Positions 1 to 5,188 of a stretch of 9,828 bases of DNA are shown one piece after another. Under the pieces are notes generated by a model. It worked only from the letters and a program-made list of their open reading frames with translations, was not told the DNA's origin and ran no database searches. The translations under genes and the position numbers were made by a program. The stretch lies in assembly GCA_027027675.1 (NCBI GenBank), contig JALVKT010000126.1, positions 1 through 9,828 on the forward strand, read 5' to 3'. Source of the stretch: Thermofilaceae archaeon. Its GTDB lineage: Archaea > Thermoproteota > Thermoprotei > Thermofilales > Thermofilaceae. Each line of letters opens with the position of its first letter. Within the stretch, counting starts at the first letter, position 1.

Positions 1-1
1 G

Positions 2-586
2 GAGAGGAAGAATAAAAAGCCGAGCCACGGCGTCTCACAGTTTTTCTATGACCATCCCTACATGGCTAGGGCGATTCTTTTCATAATTTTCTACCTGGCC
101 ATCTCGGCCACGCTCTACGTCGGGTTTAACACGCCCGTAACCATGGAGGAGGCGCGCGCCACCGTTGAGAAGCTGAAGCCCCTCTTCGAGTCAATAATTA
201 AGCGGGGAAACCTGGAGGCCACGGCGTGGAACACGTTCCTACACAACTCTGTGATGACACTTATAGCCAACACGCCCCTCCTAGGTTTCCTTTTAATGCT
301 TTTCTCGGCCTACCAGACCGGGCTCACAGCCAAGATGCTCGTAATGGTTTCAGGCTCCCCCATAGGTTTCACGCAGATATACTTTAAGCTCCACACACTA
401 CTCGAGCTGGCCGCCTACTCGCTGGCAGCCGGGGAAAGCGCGTACCTCTCCCCCTTCATGTTTAGGCGGCGCGAGGAGGAAAAAATCCCCTTGACGCCGA
501 CCGTCGCCATAGTTATACTCGAGTTTTCGCTGCTATGGGCCGCAGCAATTGTGGAGTCAAAGCTCATAATGGGAGGCGGCATATAG
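2..586 (+). CDS. SpoIIM-like (DUF95) integral membrane protein, probably 5'-partial
   Basis: Multi-pass membrane protein resembling the stage II sporulation protein M / DUF95 family, which is widespread in archaea and has no settled function there. Counting from the ATG at 62, hydrophobic segments lie at about residues 4-22, 63-83, 103-127 and 146-165. The family-like signature LHTLLELAAYSLAAGES (about 110-126) has the conserved-looking His111 and Glu115 of the 'pHgi.El.a...a.g' motif. The first ATG inside the window is at 62, but the frame has no stop back to position 2. The 20 upstream codons look coding: hydrophilic and basic, ending SQFFYDHPY, directly before the first membrane segment, with about 70% G/C at third positions. 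I therefore infer that the true start lies left of the window; a start at 62 remains possible. The stop (TAG 584-586) is 18 nt before pgk in the same frame. The role is unknown; linkage to pgk need not be functional. Confidence 0.72.
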   Translation, partial: ERKNKKPSHGVSQFFYDHPYMARAILFIIFYLAISATLYVGFNTPVTMEEARATVEKLKPLFESIIKRGNLEATAWNTFLHNSVMTLIANTPLLGFLLMLFSAYQTGLTAKMLVMVSGSPIGFTQIYFKLHTLLELAAYSLAAGESAYLSPFMFRRREEEKIPLTPTVAIVILEFSLLWAAAIVESKLIMGGGI

Positions 587-592
587 GGAGCT

Positions 593-600
593 ACATATAG
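593..600 (+). promoter_or_regulatory. candidate TATA box for pgk (ACATATAG)
   Basis: An AT-rich ACATATAG lies in the gap between the SpoIIM-like gene and pgk; a second ATATA is at 581-585, at the end of the upstream gene. The 593-600 box would place transcription start near 623, downstream of the GTG at 605 and just upstream of the alternative GTG at 632. The spacing from ATATA to 605 (about 22 nt) is short for a leaderless start. The call rests on spacing alone and is tentative. Confidence 0.3.
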
Positions 601-604
601 CCGC

Positions 605-1864
605 GTGCCCCCTATTTTCTGGTGCAGAGACGTGATAGAGGAGCTGGGCATAAAGACTCTGGACGACGTTGAGGTTAAAGGAAAAACCGTGGGGGTGCGC
701 GTCGACTTTAACTCCCCCATAGACCCTAAGACCGGCCACATACTGGACGACACCAGGATAAGGGTTCACGGAGAGACCACGATAAAAGAGCTCTCAGACA
801 GGGGCGCCCGGGTCGTCATATTGGCGCACCAGGGCAGGAAGGGAGAGCCCGACTTTGTAAGCCTCAAGGAGCATGCTGCCAGGCTCTCCGCAATCCTAAG
901 CCGCGAAGTAAAGTTTGTCGACGACATATTCGGGGAGAAAGCCAAGAACGCCATCAGGTCACTAAAGGATGGAGACATACTGGTCCTCGAAAACGTCAGG
1001 TTCTGGCCCGGCGAGACCAAGAAAGCCGACCCCGAGACTCACTCGAAAAGCGAGCTTGTAAGAGAGCTGGCGCCGCTCTTCCAGGTGTACGTTGTCGACG
1101 CCTTCGCGGCGGCCCATAGGCCCCACGCCTCCATGGTTGGATTTGCACCAGTCGTGCCCCACTTCGTGGCTGGGAGAATAATGGAGAGGGAGATAAGGGC
1201 TCTTTGGAGGGTGAGGAACAACCCTGAAAGGCCAAGCGTGTATATCCTCGGCGGGGCAAAGGCCGAGGACAGCGCGGAGATAGTGAAGACCGTCTTCGAG
1301 GAAGACATAGCGGACAAAGTCCTCACGGGAGGGCTTGTGGCAAACCTCTTCCTCTACGCAGCCGGCCACGACATTGGAAGGAAGAACGTGGAGGTTCTCG
1401 AGAAGAAGGGCTTCCTAGGCCTCGTAGACGACATAAGGGGCCTGCTTGACAAGTACGGCGAAAAAATCCTTCTCCCAGTGGACCTCGGAGTAAAGAGGGA
1501 CGGCGAGAGAGTGGATGTGCCCGTGTCAGAGCTGCCCGTCGAGGGCTTCATATGGGATATAGGCCGCGAGACCGCTAAGCGCTACGCGGACGAAATACTG
1601 GCCGCGAAGACGGTCGTCATGAACGGCCCAATGGGGGTATTCGAGGAGCCCGGCTTCGAAACAGGGACAGTAGAGGTCTTCGAGGCTATGGCGAGGAGCA
1701 GCGCGTTTACGCTCATAGGCGGCGGCCACACCCTCGCAGCTGCCCACAGGCTCGGCTACCTGGACAAGGTAAGCCATGTAAGCACTGGGGGAGGCGCGCT
1801 CATCGAGTACCTAGTCAAGGGCACGCTCCCCGTGATAGAGGTTCTCCGCAAATACAGCAGGTAG
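605..1864 (+). CDS. pgk: phosphoglycerate kinase, archaeal type
   Basis: Cytosolic glycolytic/gluconeogenic enzyme that reversibly transfers phosphate between 1,3-bisphosphoglycerate and ADP. Family motifs occur in order: substrate-binding RVDFNSP (residues 32-38), AHQGR (74-78, the archaeal form of SHLGR), VLENVRFWPGE, VVDAFAAAHRPHAS, the nucleotide-side GGAKAED and GGLVANLFLYAAG, LPVDLGV, NGPMGVFEEPGFETGT, IGGGHT (bacterial enzymes usually have GGGDS) and a C-terminal STGGGALIEYL. At 419 residues it is full length and intact. The start is uncertain. GTG 605 is the only start codon between the upstream in-frame stop (584-586) and GTG 632, and it gives an unusual MPPIFWCRD N-terminus. GTG 632 gives MIEELGIKTLDD and has GGTG at 621-624 and an ACATATAG box at 593-600, so it may be the real start. 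The gene follows the SpoIIM-like gene closely. Confidence 0.97.
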   Translation: MPPIFWCRDVIEELGIKTLDDVEVKGKTVGVRVDFNSPIDPKTGHILDDTRIRVHGETTIKELSDRGARVVILAHQGRKGEPDFVSLKEHAARLSAILSREVKFVDDIFGEKAKNAIRSLKDGDILVLENVRFWPGETKKADPETHSKSELVRELAPLFQVYVVDAFAAAHRPHASMVGFAPVVPHFVAGRIMEREIRALWRVRNNPERPSVYILGGAKAEDSAEIVKTVFEEDIADKVLTGGLVANLFLYAAGHDIGRKNVEVLEKKGFLGLVDDIRGLLDKYGEKILLPVDLGVKRDGERVDVPVSELPVEGFIWDIGRETAKRYADEILAAKTVVMNGPMGVFEEPGFETGTVEVFEAMARSSAFTLIGGGHTLAAAHRLGYLDKVSHVSTGGGALIEYLVKGTLPVIEVLRKYSR

Positions 1865-1867
1865 ACG

Positions 1868-1874
1868 TTTTTAG
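1868..1874 (+). promoter_or_regulatory. TATA-like box (TTTTTAG) for the PAC2-Hsp20-zinc ribbon operon
   Basis: TTTTTAG is centred about 27 nt upstream of the GTG at 1898, the spacing expected for an archaeal leaderless transcript. It starts just 3 nt after the pgk stop, so the T-run could also serve as a pgk terminator. No Shine-Dalgarno site is visible before 1898, in agreement with leaderless initiation. Confidence 0.45.
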
Positions 1875-1897
1875 GCTCGCATCCACATTATTTTTGG

Positions 1898-2668
1898 GTG
1901 CACTCTTCTATGGAGGAAAAGTGGGAGTTTTACCTTGAAAAGGAAGTGCCGGAAAACGCTTACTTCCTAGTAGGCCTCCCCGACGTGGGGCTAGTTGGGC
2001 CCATCTCAACCTCGCATCTAGTCAAGACTTACCAGCTGGAGGAGCTCGGCTACATAGACTCGCCTCTCCTCCCCTCGGTCATACTTTTCCATAAGGGCAA
2101 GCCCCACTTCCCCATACGCATCTACGGCGGCTACAGGGGCGACGACTACATCCTCGTCCTCCACGCCGACGTGGCCGTGCCCCCCGCATACATACACAAG
2201 CTGGCGGAGCTCATAGTGGAGAAGGGGCTCGAGCTCAAAGTGAAGGAGCTCGTACTTCTCGGTGGCATAGCGGTGCCGAACAGGATGAAGATTGAGAAGC
2301 CGAAGACGTACGTAGCCTCGATAAGCCCCGAGGTTATGGAGGAGGCCGAGAAGAAGGGCGTGGAGCCGCTCAGCGACGGATTTGTGGGCGGCATATATGC
2401 ACAGATACTCAAGGAGGGGTACAAGAAGGGGCTAAAGACGTACGCTCTCCTCTCAGAGTGTTTCTTCAACTACCCTGACCCTGGGGCAGCGGCTGCCACC
2501 CTTAAGGCCCTGGAGAAAATGATAAACCACGAGATCGACGTCAGCAAGCTCCTCGAGCAGGAGGAGGAGATCCGCATAAAGCTTAGGGAGTTCATGAAGC
2601 GGACCATGGAGGCTATGAGGGGCTCCGGCAAGGAGTATGAGTTTACAGTGCCAGCCCTTTACGCGTAG
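1898..2668 (+). CDS. PAC2-family proteasome assembly chaperone-like protein with C-terminal HbYX-like motif
   Basis: Member of the PAC2 (formerly DUF75) family, related to eukaryotic Pac1/Pac2 and archaeal PbaA/PbaB, which assist or bind the 20S proteasome alpha ring in the cytosol. The N-terminal core FLVGLPDVGLVGPIST (about residues 23-38) is the typical PAC2 opening. It is followed by the strand-rich region with LVLLGGIAVPNR and the DGFVGGIYAQIL segment, then a charged helical tail (about 208-245). The chain ends in Leu-Tyr-Ala, which fits the hydrophobic-Tyr-X (HbYX) rule used by proteasome activators and PbaA to dock in alpha-ring pockets. The family is clear; the docking role is inferred. 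GTG 1898 was chosen because the TTTTTAG box lies about 27 nt upstream; ATG 1910 is the alternative and removes only four residues. It is probably co-transcribed with hsp20, which begins 14 nt after the stop. Confidence 0.88.
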   Translation: MHSSMEEKWEFYLEKEVPENAYFLVGLPDVGLVGPISTSHLVKTYQLEELGYIDSPLLPSVILFHKGKPHFPIRIYGGYRGDDYILVLHADVAVPPAYIHKLAELIVEKGLELKVKELVLLGGIAVPNRMKIEKPKTYVASISPEVMEEAEKKGVEPLSDGFVGGIYAQILKEGYKKGLKTYALLSECFFNYPDPGAAAATLKALEKMINHEIDVSKLLEQEEEIRIKLREFMKRTMEAMRGSGKEYEFTVPALYA

Positions 2669-2672
2669 AGGG

Positions 2673-2678
2673 GGTGAT
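2673..2678 (+). promoter_or_regulatory. Shine-Dalgarno GGTGAT that sets the hsp20 start
   Basis: GGTGAT complements the ATCACC of the archaeal 16S rRNA 3' tail and sits 4 nt upstream of GTG 2683. The GTG at 2674 and ATG at 2677 lie inside this site, so they are unlikely to be the real starts. The same geometry occurs before the thiolase gene. Confidence 0.6.
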
Positions 2679-2682
2679 GGCT

Positions 2683-3120
2683 GTGGAGGAGTGGTTTATC
2701 AGGTATCTTAGGGAGTTTGAAAGGGAGTTCAGGAGGATACGTGAAGAACTTGCGAGGATGGAGGAGGAGCTGATGCGTCCCTTATACGACGTAGAGCATG
2801 GAGCCCTCGAGCCCCTCTACGAGGTTGAGAGGAGGGGTGACGAGGTCATTATTCGGGTAGACCTTGCGGGCGTTAAAAGCAAAGACGACATCTCGCTCTC
2901 CGTCGTAGACGGCAAGCTCGTATTAGACGCTAAGCTCGAAAAGCCCTTCATGGTGAGCGACATAACGCTCCTACGCGGGAAAAGCTTCACGGAGTACCAC
3001 CTTGAGATAGAGCTTCCGCCCGGCGCTAAGGAGGACGAGATAAAGGCGAGCTTCAGGGGTGGAATGCTGGAGATAAGGATACCCGTGAATATCAAGAGGG
3101 TAAAGGTTAAGGTGGAATGA
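2683..3120 (+). CDS. Hsp20/alpha-crystallin family small heat-shock protein
   Basis: ATP-independent holdase chaperone of the small heat-shock family, normally assembling into large cytosolic oligomers that bind unfolding proteins. With the GTG 2683 start it has 145 residues, a usual length. An N-terminal amphipathic, charge-rich helix (WFIRYLREFEREFRRIREEL) is followed by an alpha-crystallin domain of about residues 40-135: YEVERRGDEVIIRVDLAGV, the LSVVDGKLVLDA strand pair, YHLEIELPPGA, and the signature GGMLEIRIPV (the family's A-x(n)-G-x-L element). A short tail ends RVKVKVE, where VKV could act as the I/V-X-I/V oligomer contact. Starts at GTG 2674 or ATG 2677 would add two or three residues but overlap the Shine-Dalgarno site. 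It is co-directional with the PAC2 gene upstream and abuts the zinc-ribbon gene directly, which suggests one operon for protein quality control. Confidence 0.93.
   Translation: MEEWFIRYLREFEREFRRIREELARMEEELMRPLYDVEHGALEPLYEVERRGDEVIIRVDLAGVKSKDDISLSVVDGKLVLDAKLEKPFMVSDITLLRGKSFTEYHLEIELPPGAKEDEIKASFRGGMLEIRIPVNIKRVKVKVE
3111..3116 (+). promoter_or_regulatory. Shine-Dalgarno GGTGGA supporting the TTG 3121 start
   Basis: GGTGGA near the 3' end of hsp20 lies 4 nt before TTG 3121. It supports an uncommon TTG start for the next gene, which has no ATG or GTG start near its N-terminus. Confidence 0.5.
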
Positions 3121-3540
3121 TTGAGAAAATTCGAAGACGCGTTTTTTAACGTATACGAGGAGAACGGTGAAGTATACATAGAGTCCACATGCGTCAACAT
3201 ATCGATACTCGCTGACTCATGGAACCTCGGAGGATACGAGAAAGACGAGGACGTGTGCAGGGTAAAGGTGGAGTGGAAGCCCAGAGACGTTATTGAGCGC
3301 CTAAAGAGCGCTGGCATCCCCGAAAACAGGATAGCGCTGAACGGAGAACCCCTAGACGTTGAAGTTGAGAGCAGCCTAAGGGGGCGCCGCGTCCTCATAT
3401 GCCCCGTCTGCGGGTCCTCCCAGATAGTAATAGCGAACGTCGCAGGACTTCTACCGCCACTGTACAGGTGCCTCAAGTGTGGCTACATAGGGAGGATAGT
3501 GTTAGTGGCGGAGCCTACCGGGGAAGAGGGGTCGTCCTAG
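3121..3540 (+). CDS. zinc-ribbon protein of unknown function
   Basis: I do not recognise the family. The 139-residue product has an N-terminal region (about 1-90) of mixed alpha/beta character with Cys24 and Cys46, then a C-terminal zinc ribbon (91-128): CPVC at 94-97 and CLKCGY at 117-122, with the hydrophobic AGLLPPLYR linker between the knuckles. The pattern Cys-X2-Cys-X19-Cys-X2-Cys suggests one structural zinc. The start is TTG 3121, immediately after the hsp20 stop and preceded by GGTGGA; the in-frame codon before it is the hsp20 TGA, so no longer form is possible. Co-directional, zero-gap linkage to hsp20 suggests co-transcription and perhaps a role in stress or proteostasis, but no function can be assigned. 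Its last 39 nt overlap the 3' end of the minus-strand gene ending at 3502. Confidence 0.75.
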   Translation: MRKFEDAFFNVYEENGEVYIESTCVNISILADSWNLGGYEKDEDVCRVKVEWKPRDVIERLKSAGIPENRIALNGEPLDVEVESSLRGRRVLICPVCGSSQIVIANVAGLLPPLYRCLKCGYIGRIVLVAEPTGEEGSS

Positions 3541-4236
3541 GCTCTTTTCCACTGCACTCCTGAGGAACTCTTTAAACACGGGGTACTCGGAGCCAACGTC
3601 CATGGGATCCCTTATTCTAAGCGTTATCTCCTCATCATAGCCCCTCTCCACGATGTGGCGTATGGCAAGAGGGTTATTGTACCTCTGAGGCTTAAGGAGC
3701 GGCGCGCCCCGGCCTTCATCGTCGAGGTTCGTCAACGTTATGGAGCGTACAAGGCGAAAATACGTGTCAACCGCGTCGATAAACGACTCTGTGTCGCCAA
3801 ACCTGTCCTCGCTAAGCGCGATTCCAAGCACCCCGCCGATGTAGCCACTAAGTCTCCTGTAAAGCCCCCTCAGGTCGTGGGGCGATGCGTCCAGGAGAAC
3901 CTTGGACTTGTAGACGGAGAAGGTGTCGAACAGCTCGTCTAAGTCGAGGCTAGGCCTATACTCGACGATGACGCTTCGAGTAAGGGTTTCGCCAGCCATA
4001 ATAGCCAGCTTCTCCACGCCTTCACCGCTGAGGCCGTCTCCGACGATCCTTATCGACGAGGCTTTTACGCCGAGTTCTTCTGCGAAGTCCAGGAGCTCAT
4101 AGGCCCCAATGTCTTCTATGAGGCTCGCGTCGACGGTTATCGAGACTAGGTCTATGGTCGCCGGCATGTTTATGAGTGAAGGCTTATCGAGTTCCTCTAC
4201 GCGCCTGAGCCGTACTTCGAGTGAGTGGAGAGGCAT
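3502..4236 (-). CDS. divergent xylose-isomerase-like TIM-barrel protein
   Basis: Uncharacterised 244-residue protein whose strand order resembles the AP-endonuclease-2/xylose-isomerase-like sugar epimerase superfamily. SVIVEYRP (88-95, Glu92) matches the 'vlElhp' metal-ligand strand. KVLLDASPHDLRG (112-124, Asp116, His120) matches 'lllDtgH'. RSITLTNLDDEGRG (164-177) matches the 'hvHlkD..g.g' strand. RGYDEEITLRI (198-208) matches 'igYdg.vtlE', but the usual terminal metal-binding Glu is replaced by Arg207. The fold is inferred from motif order and activity is doubtful. The frame is open to an ATG at 4392, but that overlaps the start of the plus-strand regulator. I chose ATG 4236 because AAAATATATG (minus strand, 4273-4264) is centred about 33 nt upstream. 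The 3' end overlaps the zinc-ribbon gene. It is divergently transcribed from the membrane HTH gene. Confidence 0.68.
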   Translation of the reverse strand: MPLHSLEVRLRRVEELDKPSLINMPATIDLVSITVDASLIEDIGAYELLDFAEELGVKASSIRIVGDGLSGEGVEKLAIMAGETLTRSVIVEYRPSLDLDELFDTFSVYKSKVLLDASPHDLRGLYRRLSGYIGGVLGIALSEDRFGDTESFIDAVDTYFRLVRSITLTNLDDEGRGAPLLKPQRYNNPLAIRHIVERGYDEEITLRIRDPMDVGSEYPVFKEFLRSAVEKSLGRPLFPGRLRH

Positions 4237-4263
4237 TTTCAAAATCACGCGTCCCCTAGGGTA

Positions 4264-4273
4264 CATATATTTT
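4264..4273 (-). promoter_or_regulatory. TATA box (AAAATATATG) for the minus-strand xylose-isomerase-like gene
   Basis: Read on the minus strand, AAAATATATG is a good archaeal box A centred about 33 nt before ATG 4236, giving a leader of only a few nucleotides. It lies within the 106-nt region 4237-4342, which separates two divergent genes and holds one TATA box per direction. Confidence 0.6.
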
Positions 4274-4302
4274 CCGGCTTTTCCATGGGAAAAGATTTGC
4301 AG

Positions 4303-4318
4303 GGTTAAGGTTTTAATA
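4303..4318 (+). promoter_or_regulatory. BRE/TATA promoter (GGTTAAGG TTTTAATA) for the HTH-membrane gene
   Basis: TTTTAATA at 4311-4318, preceded by purine-rich GGTTAAGG that could act as a BRE, is centred about 28 nt upstream of ATG 4343. This matches leaderless transcription in Thermoproteota and fixes the start. No Shine-Dalgarno site is present. It is the clearest promoter in the window. Confidence 0.7.
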
Positions 4319-4342
4319 AGCACACAGGCCTCATGATGTTCG

Positions 4343-5188
4343 ATGTCATATCCTGGGGGCTCCGACAGCGAGGACTCCTTAGACGTTGACACTATCTATT
4401 CGATAATAGGAAACCCCCATAAACGACGCATAATAACGTACCTTGGCGAGCATGGAGAAGCGTCTTTCTCCGAGCTTAAAAAGGCGTTAAAGGTTAGCGT
4501 GGGCAACCTCTACTACAACCTCGACGGGCTAGCCGGCTTCGTTACAAAAAACGAGAAGCGAAGGTATTTTCTCACCGAGAAGGGAGTAAAGGTCTACCGT
4601 TGGATGAAGGACTCGGAGCCGATGCTTAAAGCGTACATGCGGAAGAAGCCCTCCCTAATAGACAAGTACGTTGTTTCCCTGCTTGTACCAGTAGAGGCAA
4701 TGTCCGTCTTCTACCATCAACGAGTACTGGGGGCGGGAGTTTTCATAGCCACACTCCTAGCTGGCCTCTTCACGACCTACGTGACACACGGCCTCCTCTT
4801 CATAATGGAATACTTCCCCTACGTTTCACTACCACTAGCGCTTAGAATCGCCGTATACCTCACCGGCCTAGTCGTCGCAGGCGGCCTAGTCGAGTTGGCC
4901 GCCCGGGCCATGGGCTTTCACGCGCCCATACAACTAGACTTCCTAGGCGCCCTCTCGGCAGGCCTCCTACCCCTATACATCTCTCCGCCACTACTCAACA
5001 TAGCATTTAACGACCCGCTGATGCAAAGCATAGTTTTCCGCGTGCTCCAGGTGTTTTCTCTAGGCCTCCTTACGGCCGCGATCAGTATATACAAGAACAT
5101 GCCTAAAGAAAGAGCGTTCATAGTAGTGTTCGGATTCTACTACATAGGTTTCTTCCTCCACCTCCTCCTAGGTGGCCTGGAACTGTGA
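4343..5188 (+). CDS. membrane-anchored winged-helix DNA-binding protein (wHTH plus five membrane segments)
   Basis: Two-part, 281-residue protein. Residues about 15-90 form an ArsR-like winged helix: DVDTIYSIIGNPHKRRIITYL (helix 1), SFSELKKALKVSVGNLYYNLDGL (helix-turn-helix with recognition helix) and KNEKRRYFLTEKG (wing). After a basic linker (to about 110), five hydrophobic segments follow at about 129-155, 164-190, 199-222, 228-250 and 256-278, resembling the Yip1-like membrane domains found behind HTH domains in other archaea. The layout implies a transcription factor tethered to the cytoplasmic membrane that could sense a membrane or envelope signal; the signal and targets are unknown. 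ATG 4343 is supported by the TTTTAATA box. The gene diverges from the xylose-isomerase-like gene, a possible target through the shared 106-nt region. Its stop overlaps the start of the next gene by 4 nt (GTGA 5185-5188), implying translational coupling. Confidence 0.82.
   Translation: MSYPGGSDSEDSLDVDTIYSIIGNPHKRRIITYLGEHGEASFSELKKALKVSVGNLYYNLDGLAGFVTKNEKRRYFLTEKGVKVYRWMKDSEPMLKAYMRKKPSLIDKYVVSLLVPVEAMSVFYHQRVLGAGVFIATLLAGLFTTYVTHGLLFIMEYFPYVSLPLALRIAVYLTGLVVAGGLVELAARAMGFHAPIQLDFLGALSAGLLPLYISPPLLNIAFNDPLMQSIVFRVLQVFSLGLLTAAISIYKNMPKERAFIVVFGFYYIGFFLHLLLGGLEL

Noticed and set aside
1884..1895. ACATTATTTTTG as the TATA box for the PAC2 gene
   Set aside because: It is too close to both GTG 1898 and ATG 1910 (under 20 nt); TTTTTAG at 1868-1874 has the correct spacing.
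2817..3476. 219-codon minus-strand frame opposite hsp20 and the zinc-ribbon gene
   Set aside because: Serine-rich, low-complexity translation with no motif; it covers two real plus-strand genes and is a shadow.
3655..4336. Plus-strand frames of 95 and 75 codons (3655-3942 and 4109-4336) opposite the barrel gene
   Set aside because: No motif; the minus-strand gene has a promoter and superfamily-like strand motifs, so these are shadows.
4331..4350. TGATGTT/CGATG near the HTH gene start as a C/D box sRNA
   Set aside because: The C-box match is imperfect and no CTGA D box at suitable spacing was seen; the promoter explains the region better.
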